Shown here one piece after another: positions 21,110 through 28,244 of a DNA stretch of 64,000 bases (position 1 is its first letter; each line of letters starts with the position of its first letter). The translations under genes and the position numbers were made by a program. The DNA is from Cristatella mucedo (Eukaryota; Bryozoa; Phylactolaemata; Cristatellidae): contig WPIO01000011.1 of assembly GCA_009760855.2 (NCBI GenBank), positions 2,208,501-2,272,500 on the forward strand. Reading direction: 5' to 3'. The notes under the pieces were generated by a model. That model saw only the letters and a program-made list of their open reading frames with translations. It searched no databases and was not told where the DNA came from.

Positions 21110-22449
21110 TATATATATATATGTGTGTGTGTATAGTTTATATATATATATATATATATAGTTTTTATTGAAAAATATTGCTGAATATATATAGCTCATT
21201 ATGTATTAATATAAGTTTGCTTTACACATCATAATTAGCAAGAAACTCGTCATCAGTATCACTGCTAACATCTCCATAGTCTTCTGCTGCATTGTCAATG
21301 TCTGAATCGTCACTTTCCTCATAGATTGCATTATCTTCAGTTCCATCCAGCATGTTTGAAATTCGCAATTTTAGGGTTTATGGTCAGCTAAAGTCATGTA
21401 TAGTATAAAATAGTTAATTCCATATGAGCAAGTTGAGCAGTCTAGATAGGTAGGCAAGGAGTGTTTTTTTAATGTTGACATTATTTGACTTGCAGTGTGT
21501 AAGTCACACGTTTATTTTTCAAAAATAATCGGAAAAAAGTGTGACATACTTGTAAAAAATACGGTGTATATGTGTGCGTGTGTGCACATCCTTGGATTTT
21601 GACCTTTTTGGCTCTACTTCTTACCATTTTTTCTTGTGCTGCAAAATGTTTCGCGAGCCAATTTTTGCTCCGGTTATGTATGCTCCAATTGGCTGGGTTA
21701 TGTTCATCCTGCTGGCTGACCTAACCTCAGGGTTTGCACCGCCCGACTCGCCGTGTTTAACAAGCACTGCCTTCCTAGAGTGACAAAGAGTTGCAGGGCC
21801 CGTGCCAGCAATGAATTTAGACGCATGTGTGAATTAGGAATCAATTATAATGAATTGTAATAACAATATATAATAATATAATTAATATTCATTACATCAT
21901 TATAATTTTAATGAATTTTAAAAAGGCAGCTGTGCAGGAAGCACCGCGAGAGAAAGCTTGGCCAGCGTTTTTCGTTGTTTCTGGCAGCTTCCGGTATCTG
22001 TGCTCCTCGACAACTCTCTTGACACTCTCTTATCTTTTATATTAGGGATGCTGGCTGTATCATGAGAAACAACGGCCGAGGCTGACCTTTCTCCAGAAAG
22101 TGTGACAGTCTTTCAGCAGCGCTGCAATTAGTGCTGACCGGCTGTATGTGTGATGCTCACGCCAGTGCAGCCCTGCAGCTGTAATTCGCGAACCCGGTGG
22201 CCGAGCACAACTTCTTTTTTGCAGCAGCAGGCTGCAGCCACCGCCGTCTACGCCGCCACATCTCGCGACCTGGAAGGAATCGGCGGCATGTACTTCAACA
22301 ACTGCTGGTTTTGCACGCCGTCGGTCATGTCGTCGGATCGCGACTTCTGCACCACACTGTGGTCGACGAGTGAGCGCGCCATTTTGGAAAGGATGGGGCA
22401 GTTCGCGTTCAGTGTTCCAGAACCAGCGGCGGCGGCCTCCGTTTACTAG
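2064..22449 (+). CDS. WWOX: WWOX, WW domain-containing oxidoreductase (8 coding exons, 435 aa)
   Basis: Spliced CDS joining 2064-2167, 3154-3218, 3321-3378, 6853-7061, 7238-7433, 7662-7847, 20475-20739 and 22225-22449; every junction is GT..AG and the frame stays open for 1308 nt. Seen: WW1 at residues 17-46 (W21, W43), basic GKRKK at 49-53, WW2 at 58-88 (W62, second Trp replaced by Met84), a linker about 10 residues longer than in human, then a short-chain dehydrogenase domain with TGANGGIG at 139-146, NAA at 219-221, VVSSESH at 266-272 and YNLSK at 302-306 (catalytic Tyr302/Lys306). Known of the family: WW1 binds PPxY proteins, and the SDR domain is predicted to bind NAD(P)(H); the protein is a tumour suppressor and metabolic regulator. 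Start: an in-frame TGA at 2043 precedes ATG 2064, which has G at -3. Human is 414 aa. Odd: Phe32 replaces the human Tyr33 phosphosite, and the C-terminus is extended ([10 protein letters not shown]). Confidence 0.97.
2168..3153 (+). other. WWOX intron 1
   Basis: Phase-2 intron, 986 nt, GTAGGA..TTTTAG. No repeat family recognised. Small ORFs on both strands here have no coding character. Confidence 0.85.
3154..3218 (+). CDS. WWOX: WWOX exon 2 (second half of WW1 and NLS)
   Basis: 65 nt after an acceptor TTTTAG. It encodes [11 protein letters not shown] followed by [10 protein letters not shown] and ends in phase 1 before GTATGG. The TTQW..P core completes WW1, and the lysine/arginine cluster matches the human nuclear localisation stretch. 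It is too short to be seen as a stand-alone ORF. Confidence 0.96.
3321..3378 (+). CDS. WWOX: WWOX exon 3 (first half of WW2)
   Basis: 58 nt between acceptor CCCACAG and donor GTAAGT. It encodes [19 protein letters not shown], the first two strands of WW2, close to human DLPYGWEQETDENGQVFFV. Intron 2 (3219-3320) is only 102 nt. Confidence 0.97.
3650..4090 (-). mobile_element. Diverged L2-like RT fragment (family D)
   Basis: Aligns by eye with 29400-29800 and 26205-26470. On the minus strand it matches the RT block leading to the YADD active site (decayed version near 3935-3960) and the preceding LLFxxYxLP region. Riddled with stops. Confidence 0.55.
4151..4262 (-). mobile_element. S1 tRNA-derived SINE (tail shortened)
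   Basis: Minus-strand B box (GGCTCGAG around 4196-4203) and A-box region (GACCCAGCATTCAAGG around 4238-4254) precede the short 3' piece GCGAAGCGCCTGAATGCA. The AGAGATTAAG stem of the usual tail is deleted. Confidence 0.7.
4908..5058 (-). mobile_element. S2 tRNA-derived SINE
   Basis: Minus strand: A box region, GGTTCAAATCC B box at 5009-5019, then the S2-specific body (TGCAAGCGCTTG) and tail GCCGCTATACAAATGAGACT ending in a CAGC stretch. Four other copies share this layout (15210, 15754, 51529, 59189). Confidence 0.8.
5067..5212. repeat. (GA)n / (GACA)n microsatellite
   Basis: About 60 nt of pure GA dinucleotides (5101-5161) flanked by imperfect GAGAGT and GACA repeats. It directly follows the 5' end of the S2 SINE. 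Confidence 0.97.
5632..5957 (-). mobile_element. L2-B 3' end, interrupted by an L2-A insertion
   Basis: L2-B sequence at 5632-5681 (tail TTACATTACAT and GGCTTTGTGGAGTTACAGAC on the minus strand) resumes at 5906-5957 (GAGTGCGCTACATAAAACTC). Compared with the uninterrupted copy at 41489-41610 the two halves are adjacent, so the L2-A piece between them is a younger insertion. Confidence 0.8.
5682..5905 (-). mobile_element. L2-A 3' fragment nested in L2-B
   Basis: Minus-strand L2-A 3' UTR, stem-loop GCGCCTAGAAAGAGATTGAG and (ATT)n tail at 5682-5703. Severely 5'-truncated (about 220 nt). Confidence 0.85.
6555..6632 (+). mobile_element. S1 SINE, 5'-truncated
   Basis: Begins inside the B box (GGCTCGACCC) and continues through GTGAAGCGCCTGAACAGAGA to the tail CAAATGAATTATG. 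Confidence 0.75.
6660..6689. repeat. (GT)n microsatellite
   Basis: Thirty nucleotides of GT repeats with one interruption, about 160 nt upstream of WWOX exon 4. Confidence 0.9.
6853..7061 (+). CDS. WWOX: WWOX exon 4 (end of WW2, linker, NAD-binding glycine motif)
   Basis: 209 nt, 30 nt longer than the human exon, so the extra 10 residues all lie in the linker (around [16 protein letters not shown]) between [10 protein letters not shown] and the SDR core. It ends in the middle of TGANGGIG, phase 1, before GTGAGA. The ATG at 6875 is internal, not a start. Confidence 0.96.
7238..7433 (+). CDS. WWOX: WWOX exon 5 (equivalent to vertebrate exons 5+6 fused)
   Basis: 196 nt after acceptor CTGCAG, encoding [20 protein letters not shown] and on to YTSLNW, ending in phase 2 before GTAATG. 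From memory, human exons 5 (107 nt) and 6 (89 nt) also sum to 196, so one intron is absent with no change in coding length. The motif CHVVLACRN is the usual cofactor-specificity strand of the SDR fold. Confidence 0.95.
7662..7847 (+). CDS. WWOX: WWOX exon 6 (SDR core)
   Basis: 186 nt, the same length as human exon 7. It encodes [20 protein letters not shown], the conserved [15 protein letters not shown] and the IVVVSSESH strand with the active-site serine region. It ends with AG of a split Arg codon before GTACCA. Confidence 0.97.
10279..10436. repeat. AT-rich (TTAATA)n-like tract
   Basis: Almost pure A/T built from AATATT/TTAATA units, self-complementary throughout and able to form cruciforms. 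It sits in the largest WWOX intron. Confidence 0.9.
10940..11430. mobile_element. Tc1/mariner-like remnant, rearranged copy 1
   Basis: Antisense near 10960-11023 reads [11 protein letters not shown], matching the WPSxSPDLNPIE motif of DD34E Tc1 transposases, followed on the same antisense strand by a DALE-like stretch. The right half (11250-11430) aligns with the right half of copy 2 at 13720-14265, where a sense-strand DES-like motif is seen. Confidence 0.6.
11410..12716 (+). mobile_element. L2-A retrotransposon, best-preserved copy (5'-truncated)
   Basis: Begins inside the RT palm ([10 protein letters not shown]-like), runs through the RT ORF to a stop at 12451-12453, then the 3' UTR, stem-loop (12644-12685) and (ATT)n tail at 12699-12716. 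About 1.3 kb of an element whose full length would be several kb. Confidence 0.9.
11515..12453 (+). pseudogene. L2-A reverse transcriptase C-terminal region with one nonsense codon
   Basis: A single frame holds GVPQGSVL, the catalytic FYADDTQLY (about 11614-11640), [12 protein letters not shown], and the L2 C-terminal thumb/connection blocks ([32 protein letters not shown], then WNTLPTCV). The only break seen is TAA at 11782-11784; the related copy at 53389 has TCA (Ser) there, so it looks like a single-base nonsense mutation. In life the enzyme nicks target DNA and primes cDNA synthesis from its own RNA; this truncated copy cannot act. Confidence 0.85.
12717..12935 (-). mobile_element. L2-A RT fragment, opposite orientation
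   Basis: Minus strand encodes [20 protein letters not shown] and [11 protein letters not shown], the same RT segment as 11515-11640. It abuts the (ATT)n tail of the plus-strand copy, so the two form a tail-to-middle junction. Confidence 0.8.
13170..13560 (-). mobile_element. L2-like fragment, family C
   Basis: Aligns by eye with 48410-48900 (the segment CAAATCAAGCATTGAATCGA corresponds to the KQRIDFK block of L2 RTs). No open frame remains. Confidence 0.5.
13720..14265. mobile_element. Tc1/mariner-like remnant, rearranged copy 2
   Basis: Antisense 13756-13802 reads [16 protein letters not shown] and antisense 13871-13901 reads HNDPKHN, both Tc1 C-terminal catalytic blocks. On the sense strand, 14093-14150 reads [15 protein letters not shown], resembling the first-Asp block (DES) with Asp replaced by Asn. 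The two halves therefore face opposite ways, as in copy 1. Confidence 0.6.
15210..15343 (-). mobile_element. S2 SINE
   Basis: Minus strand: tRNA-like B box GGTCGACTCC and the S2 tail with GCGGCTACATAAATAAC. Body shortened relative to the 51529 copy. Confidence 0.7.
15754..15910 (+). mobile_element. S2 SINE
   Basis: A-box region CGCTAGGTAAGGTGG, B box GGTTCGAGTCC at 15808-15818, body GCAGCTGCAAGCAGTGG and tail CTCTTCTGCCGCTATGCAAA followed by GATCAGC. Confidence 0.8.
16807..16842. repeat. Perfect inverted repeat, 17-bp arms, 2-nt spacer
   Basis: Left arm GCGACAAGCCCGTGTCA (16807-16823), spacer CC, right arm its exact reverse complement (16826-16842). One further A:T pair and several more pairs past a G:T extend the stem. 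It would form a near-continuous hairpin or cruciform in the intron. Confidence 0.95.
16893..17395 (-). mobile_element. L2-A 3' fragment
   Basis: Minus strand carries [40 protein letters not shown], the 3' UTR and the GCGCTTTATCAAG end at 16895-16915. The (ATT)n tail is missing. Confidence 0.85.
18395..18436. repeat. Perfect inverted repeat, 17-bp arms, 8-nt loop
   Basis: AATGCCAATCGCTCCAC (18395-18411) and its exact reverse complement (18420-18436) separated by CGGTTGCC. Confidence 0.95.
18640..18836 (+). mobile_element. L2-A 3' fragment with internal deletion
   Basis: [20 protein letters not shown] is joined directly to the 3' UTR end (CTTTGCAGCAACTGTAAAGC), skipping about 250 nt of the usual UTR. 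(ATT)n tail at 18812-18836. Confidence 0.8.
20475..20739 (+). CDS. WWOX: WWOX exon 7 (catalytic YxxxK)
   Basis: 265 nt, equal to human exon 8, following a 12.6-kb intron. It encodes [20 protein letters not shown] with the Tyr-x3-Lys catalytic pair, SNAVHPGN, and ends RPFTKSL in phase 0 before a consensus GTAAGT. The segment from 20475 to the first Met at 20551 ([11 protein letters not shown]...) is diverged from human but in frame. Confidence 0.97.
21069..21160. repeat. (ATGT)n/(AT)n microsatellite
   Basis: Seven to eight ATGT units followed by AT and GT dinucleotide runs, next to the 3' end of the pogo-like remnant. Confidence 0.92.
21164..21375 (-). pseudogene. Pogo/Tigger-like transposase C-terminal remnant
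   Basis: Minus-strand frame [20 protein letters not shown] continues to an acidic end ([12 protein letters not shown]) and TAA at 21222-21224; a TAA closes the frame upstream near 21371-21376. ISNxLDGTEDD followed by an acidic tail is, as I recall, typical of the C-terminus of pogo/Tigger DDE transposases. An AATAAA on the same strand (21164-21169) follows 50 nt after the stop and looks like its polyadenylation signal. Only about 49 codons remain, so it is a dead fragment; a host gene's last exon is the alternative. Confidence 0.5.
22225..22449 (+). CDS. WWOX: WWOX exon 8 (C-terminus and stop)
   Basis: Follows a strong polypyrimidine acceptor (CTTCTTTTTTGCAG). It encodes [20 protein letters not shown], then [11 protein letters not shown] and [15 protein letters not shown], matching the human last exon, and an extra alanine-rich tail before TAG at 22447-22449. 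No AATAAA was found in the following kilobase. Confidence 0.97.
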   Translation, partial: QQAAATAVYAATSRDLEGIGGMYFNNCWFCTPSVMSSDRDFCTTLWSTSERAILERMGQFAFSVPEPAAAASVY

Positions 22450-22574
22450 AGTGCTCGCGATTTCAGCAGCAGCAGCAACGTTGAGAGGCAGCAGCGAAGC
22501 TGTCACATCACGTGATGCTAGGAGTGGTGCTCCGTGATGCACGACACCTGGAGTCGGCAGCTGCCGACCCTTCC

Positions 22575-22623
<49 letters not shown>

Positions 22624-24794
22624 TCATGTCACGTGAGCTGCCTTGCTGCGGTGGGTTCTCCAGCGTGTCGCGCTGTCGAGATCTTTTGATGGGCTAGCAG
22701 GCCGTGTGCATCGTGTCAGGCAGCCGAGCAGATTGCATGCATCCTGGATGTCCGAGCCGAGCCGGGCTTGTGCATCGCGACTGGCTGGCACAGGGAGTCG
22801 ATGCAGCAGCGAAAAAAGCACCGGCAAAAAGCGAAGCAAAGGGAAGTATCCAGCTGCCCCTCCGGCTCCTCCTCTGCATGCACTAAGGTGTGGGCATGGA
22901 AGAGGGCAATCAAGTTTTGCTGCTACTACTATTGTCTTAGAAAGCCACCATTCGCTTGCTCGAACAGTCAGCATATCAAACTGACTGCGTGCGGGCTGAG
23001 GCTTGCGCCTCACGCCATGCGCGCGCAGGGCACTTGATGCAGCCAGTCAGCCGAAAAAAATTGTACATATAAAATGATGCAGCGCTTGAATTTGATTCTG
23101 GATCCAGCTTATCCTTTTCTTGGTACGACGTTGGTATGCCTGTAGCTGCTAATCGCCGTCGATCAGCCGAGGTTCAGTACCTGTCCCTGCTGTCTTTAAC
23201 CACGTGGCATCGACTTCAATCGGTAGAGGCTGGCTTACGGGACTTCTGCTGCTTTTTTAATTTCAAATCAATGGCACAGACAGTATTCGCATCGCAATCG
23301 CCACCTGAAGCCAAGGCACTGTCGTGTAAACATTTAAAGCCCCCGTAAGGGAGCTCGTGACAGTCGCGACCGGTGTAAAAGAAGTGCAGCATCCCTGCCT
23401 AGAGGCATACGACGAGAAGCAGCAACAGAAGTGCAATCAAGGGGTCATTCGCTGGCCAGCCGCTGGCGGTTTGCATGCGCATGCGCTCTCGCCGCCGCCC
23501 GAGGAGTCGCTGCTGCCTGCTTTGATGCACCGATCGATCGGTGAGCTCTCGCTGCTTTGGCTGTATGTCCCGCCCCCCTGCCCCCCCCCCCGCCCGCCCC
23601 TGGTTGCTAGCAAAATGCGTTTCGTGCCGGCGGATTAGAACCGTTTTAAGTAGCTGTGGTTGCACCCGCTGTGACCGAGGTCTATCTCTCACGGGCAAAT
23701 CGCTTTGGCCGGTGCTCGTCTAGACCGCTTGCTTCGAGAGCGGTGTATCCTGTGTATTAGCGGGCAGCCTGAACATCGCTCGGCTGGTCGATATCTGCGG
23801 TTCGTGTCTGTCCCGGCGGCGACCCCATTCCGCAGCGGTTTCTTGGTCTAGCCGTTCCGGCCGCATTCTCTTGTCCATTCATTGTGCTGGCCCGCGAACT
23901 TTCGTTTCTCCGAGAGTGCAATTGTCTCTGGAGGCTGCTCTCAGCGTTGTCGTTTCTCTCTGACGATGCAGTCGAACCCAATAAGTAAGGCTAGCTGCCG
24001 TTTGACCTCGAGCGACTTCGCACACGGCAGCAGCAGCTAGAGCGGTCGGTGTCTCTGCCCGGCAAGGACCGCCGTCCTGCGCTCCCCCCCCCCCGACGAT
24101 GCATGGGGCTAGACTTTGTAAAAGTGGCGAGTAATCTTCGAAGAACGTATTCCGGGTGCAGTTCCATTCAGTGAGAATTGGGACAGCGTTTAAGAAGAAA
24201 CCTGCGAACGTTGCGCCTTTCGCCCGCTTTACTTTTGTTTTGCGAGATCATGATAAAGGGCGATAATTTAGCAAATGCAGCCATTGAAACGTCTTTCCGG
24301 ACTTTTCTCGATGCTGTTTTCGTAGGGAAGATAATTTCAGGCTCAGGTTCAAAGGACAGCATGGCTTGTATCTCTCAAATTGAACAACATCACCCAGGGT
24401 GAGGGGAGGAGTGCATTTTGCTCGATTCAGCTCGAACTGAGAGCTCACTCCGTCCCTTGTACGAGGAGCCGTGCCCTGCCGGACGTGCACGAGCTACGCA
24501 CACTTACTTGCTTGACCTTCCGTAGAACCCTATCTTTATCGAGTTTCTCCTCCTTGCTCGTTGCTTCGTCTTTGGGGGCCACCTTAAACAGGGTTCAGAA
24601 GGGACACATAATTTTTGAAAGATCTCGTTCGTATGAGCTTTCTTCTGGTGGTTCTTCTTAGGCTGTGAGACGGCACGCACCTCAGCTTATTAGTGCTTCT
24701 TAATATATCTATGGGCTACACCCAGCTATTGCCTCAAGTGGCGCTACCCAGTCGTTCATCGGCTGATTCAAGAGCCTCACATACAGGTGTATAT
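22450..24794 (+). other. WWOX 3' UTR and downstream flank
   Basis: No convincing exon on either strand; several ORFs arise from CAG/CTG, GCC and GC-rich sequence. No canonical poly(A) signal was recognised. A C-homopolymer/CCCGCC tract lies at 23571-23600. Confidence 0.5.
22576..22620 (+). repeat. (CAG)15 trinucleotide repeat in the WWOX 3' UTR region
   Basis: Fifteen uninterrupted CAG units starting 126 nt past the stop codon. Confidence 0.95.
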
Positions 24795-24850
24795 ATAATA
24801 ATTTATGAGAATTAAATCTCTTGGTTGGTGCTTTACATATGCTAGGGAGG
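24795..24850 (-). mobile_element. L2/S1-type 3' tail fragment
   Basis: Minus strand GTAAAGCACCAACCAAGAGA..AATTCTC stem-loop remnant next to an S2-like tail (GAGGCTCTTGAATCAGCC, antisense at 24762-24779). Too short to assign to one family. Confidence 0.45.
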
Positions 24851-24894
24851 AAGCTCCGAAATTGATAAGGGATGACGTGTACAATTTCGGCACG

Positions 24895-24968
24895 ACAATG
24901 TCATAGCCTAGTGGTAAAGCGACCGCTCTTCGAAACCAACTCGTGGGTTCAAAACCTGCTGCATGCAA
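24895..24968 (+). mobile_element. tRNA-like SINE head
   Basis: A box TAGCCTAGTGGTAAAG and B box GGTTCAAAACC correctly spaced, but no cloverleaf pairing and no recognised body. Probably a SINE 5' fragment. Confidence 0.45.
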
Positions 24969-25021
24969 TTCATTACTGCTCCACTGTAAGACGAAATGAG
25001 AGTCGTTACGGTTAGCTTCTC

Positions 25022-25146
25022 TGATATGGCCCAGAGGTAAGGTGCACGCAGTTGACGACCGAGGTCGTGGGCTCGAGACCTGCGACGAATGTTAAGCGCC
25101 TGATTAGAGATTTGAGTTCTCGTTGGGCGCTGTACAAATGAATGAG
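25022..25146 (+). mobile_element. S1 SINE
   Basis: A-box region TGGCCCAGAGGTAAGG, B box GGCTCGAGACC and tail GTTAAGCGCCTGATTAGAGA..GGGCGCTGTACAAATGAATG. Confidence 0.75.
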
Positions 25147-25199
25147 TCCACATTTTATATATTCAAACGCTATAAAACGAGGCCGCTGACTCAGCCAAT

Positions 25200-25650
25200 C
25201 CTTTGAAGGAACATAACCAGGGTCAGAGCACATACTGTGAGCAGCAGGTGTAGGTTTTTGGCTTCCTTTTAAATGTGAAATCAGTGTGTGTCGTGATGTC
25301 TTCGGCGGTGAGTTCCTGGTGGCTCCGGGGGCATTGACACTGAAGGCATGGTATCCATAAGATCTAGTATTGGTTAGAGTCGCAGCTAATCCATCTGAGT
25401 CAGAGGAGCTTACCGGATGTGGTGCGACCAAAAGACTGCCGCAGAAGTATTTCATTTAGTAGAAAGCGAAAGTGGCGACCTGAAGGTAAGTGACAGGGAA
25501 AAAAGAGAAGTATGTACTGCTTCACGGGGAGCCACGGAAGGTCGCGCAGAAGAGGCGTATTTCGGCAGTTTCGACGTGCTAGGCAGCTGAACAAGCTGCA
25601 GAGATTTGCGCCGACTACAAGCACCTTACCGCGAATGCTAGATGGCCTGC
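25200..25650 (-). mobile_element. Diverged L2-A-like 3' fragment
   Basis: Minus strand shows TPLLRDLPWLPVKQYI and SYGYHAFSVNAPGATRNS, equivalent to [14 protein letters not shown] and SFGDHAFSSYAPKVWNS of L2-A but only distantly similar. Confidence 0.6.
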
Positions 25651-25732
25651 TAAGAGTCAGTTTTCAGAAGTCGCGAAGGCACTTCACAAATGCGAGGCTC
25701 AGCTTGGCTGTGGTGTCGCTCTATGCGGTGTC

Positions 25733-26190
25733 TACAGAAGCTTTTTCCCTACAGGTCCTATACTGTAGAACTCACTTTCGCAATTCTTACGCAGCCACAG
25801 CCTCTCTCCTGCTGCTTAGTTGTGCACATCCTGTCTAGCCGTCCTGAGCTGCTACTTTCATGCTACTCACTACAAGCATGATACCACTCACCATTCAATC
25901 GTGTTTTCTTCGCATCAAATGTAAAGCGCCTAGAGAGAGAGGGAGAGAGAGATTGACTTCTCTGAGGGCGCTTTATCAAGTGTAACATTATATTATTATT
26001 ATTATTACATCAACCACCCTCCTGAATCAGCTGCGCTTCTCACTTTCTTTTTGTTGCTTGAGATGAAGTCTGTTGGATACCGAATGCGGACCAAAAGCAC
26101 TCAGGTTTCGAGCTCCCTATTGAAAACTCCAGCGGAAAACCCGCTTAGTCTTTTGTGGCTTTGTGGAGTTACGGAGGGAGATACGCACAC
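25733..26190 (+). mobile_element. L2-B 3' fragment, split by L2-A
   Basis: 25733-25872 and 26008-26190 align end to end with the uninterrupted L2-B at 41570-41800 (minus): ATACTGTAGAACTCACTTTC, GTCCTGAGCTGCTACTTTCA, then GATGAAGTCTGTTGG and GGCTTTGTGGAGTTACGG. Confidence 0.8.
25873..26007 (+). mobile_element. L2-A 3' end nested in L2-B
   Basis: Only the last 135 nt of L2-A: AAGCATGATACCACTCACCA, an expanded GAGAGAGAGGGAGAGAGAGA in the stem-loop, and (ATT)n. The junctions share TAC on both sides, a possible short target duplication. Confidence 0.8.
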
Positions 26191-26199
26191 CCAAATACA

Positions 26200-26470
26200 G
26201 ATTCCGTAAAGATGCCTCCGGAGATATGCTGGTCGAGCCCATTTTGAGGGTTGGACTTTATTTTCCGTAGTAACCGTTTTCCACAATAGTCAAGTTGGTC
26301 TAATCGTCATTCGATTTGAGAGTTTTTTGTCATCCCCACGGCAATTACATCGATTGAGCTGCCGAGAAGTGGTTGGGAGAGCCTGGAATGGACGGGATGG
26401 CAGGGAGGGATCTAGCGCAAGTACGGCTGCATGTTGTCTGGATTAAAAATGCATGCGTAGATAGATTGTG
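26200..26470 (-). mobile_element. Diverged L2-like RT fragment (family D)
   Basis: Shares GGAGATATGCTGG and downstream blocks with 3650-4090. Coding capacity lost. Confidence 0.45.
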
Positions 26471-26594
26471 AGTTTAGGTGACATCGCCCGAGGGAGAGTG
26501 CAAATTGGGAAAGCAAGTGGAACCGGCAGCACAGATCGCTTCGGTGTCCCATACTTTAAAGGCTTGCCGAATGAGATATGAGCGGCGGTAGAGC

Positions 26595-26740
26595 GTTAGG
26601 TGCTATCACTCCAACCAGCTAGCCGTGGGCAATAGAGAACTACCTTCCGCAGACTGGAATCCGCGACCTGGCCGTGAAGAGCGAATAACTTAACGCTGGA
26701 TGAAGAGTCAGTTGGCAAATCAAGTTTCACCTGCTAACTA
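26595..26740 (-). mobile_element. Degenerate S2-like SINE
   Basis: Minus strand: TTCGCTCTTCACGGCCAGGT and GCGGATTCCAGTCTGCGG resemble the S2 head. Tail not recognisable. Confidence 0.4.
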
Positions 26741-26760
26741 ATGCATTTACGCCCCTTCGT

Positions 26761-26912
26761 GCCGAGCTGGTTTTGCCCAGTGATTAAGGTGCTTGCCCGA
26801 CCGAGGTCAAGGTGACTGTATTTTATGGCTGAGGTCGTGGGTTCGAGCCCGTGGCATATGTGAAGCGCTTGAATATGGATTAAATTCTCTAAGGGCGCTA
26901 TACAAATAAACT
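26761..26912 (+). mobile_element. S1 SINE
   Basis: Complete: GCCGAGCTGG start, A-box region, an insertion between boxes, B box GGTTCGAGCCC at 26840-26850 and tail TGAAGCGCTTGAATATGGAT..GGGCGCTATACAAATAAAC. Confidence 0.85.
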
Positions 26913-27629
26913 AGATATATATCGCAAATATAACTCGTCCACGTTTTGCTGCTCGCTGAAAGCGAAACACCACTTCCTTTATAATCGACATAGATCGCAT
27001 TGGACTTATTCTCAAAATTATCGCACACCGTGGAAACGGATTTTGGCATAAGCGGTCACTCAAATCAGATTAAGTACATGTATGTGACATGACTATCGTA
27101 TACTCACATTATTGTTACATATTCGTCTCTTTCTTAAGCTTACATGAGGGGGCGTACAAAACGAAAGAGCGGAAATAGACCAAGAACTTTCTAAAGGTAT
27201 AAATCTAGCAGAAGCAACACGAGGCACTCATTGGCTGCTTAGCAATTGCCTGACAAAACCTACAGACACTCTGCCTTTGAATAGCATCGCATAAAGTTTT
27301 CTGGCTATTCAAACCTAGATGATACTCAGTCTGAAAAAATTCAGATAGATGACTGACTATCTCATTGACCCAGTATCATTTTGGGTTCAATTAGCCAATG
27401 GGCTTTTAGCAAGACACCCAGATATCAAAGTGCAGTGCTGCTGCGTTGTCACTGCTGCACAACCTTGTTCTAGATTAGGTTAGAATGAAATAAACCAGCA
27501 TGGGAGTAATAATGTCTTAAATATGATTGCCCTGACCAGAAGCTAGGGATTAAACCAGGTATTTGTGTAGAGTTCGTTTTTTGCTCTTTATCTACTAGCT
27601 TGTCGGAATTGCTCCTCACACTCAGTATG
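26913..27629. other. Unannotated spacer
   Basis: AT-leaning unique sequence with no exon-like frame or repeat recognised. Confidence 0.4.
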
Positions 27630-28232
27630 TCAGCAAAGATGCTTGTCTGCCGTGAGCATCGCAGTTGCCGCATCACACGTCACTTCTCGCCGACCTGCAC
27701 TGGCTCCCAGTCAAGCAACGCATCGACTTTACTTTTAGGTTCCTTCATTCTTTGACTCCAGCCTACCTGTCTGATCTATTGCCCCATCAAGCGAAGCATC
27801 GTACCATACGCTTTTCGGAATCTAACAGTTTACCCATGCCTCGTACAAACCTCAAATCCTTCGGAGACCCTGCATTTAGTTCGTATGCTCCCAAAGCCAG
27901 GAACTCCCTCCCGACTTGCGTCAGAACGTCCCTGACTTGACCATATTTAAAAAGGAGCTAAAATGCATCTATTTATGACATCATTTAGTGGTTCCTTGTG
28001 ATTCGTCCTTCATGGGCTTATGAGTGTTGACGCTGGGCATGCTGCTACTAACCATACTAGCATGCTGACCCTGTCCATGTCACCCCTAACCATGTTATTA
28101 TTGGCGTTTATTGAGCATGCTATCACTAACCATTCGATCGCGGTTCTTTTTCAGCAAATGTAAAGCGCCTAGAGAGAGACTGAGTTCTCTGAGGGCGCTG
28201 TATCAAGTGTATTACTATTATTATTAGTATGC
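27630..28232 (+). mobile_element. L2-A 3' fragment
   Basis: Encodes [38 protein letters not shown] and [11 protein letters not shown], then the 3' UTR, GCGCCTAGAGAGAGACTGAG stem-loop and (ATT)n tail. Confidence 0.9.
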
Positions 28233-28244
28233 ATTGATTCCATT

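Larger units (their letters stand above)
20740..22224 (+). other. WWOX intron 7
   Basis: Phase-0 intron, 1485 nt, GTAAGT..TTGCAG. Contains a CAG run at 20763-20790, AT/ATGT microsatellites, the pogo-like remnant and AT-rich sequence at 21835-21920. Confidence 0.85.
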
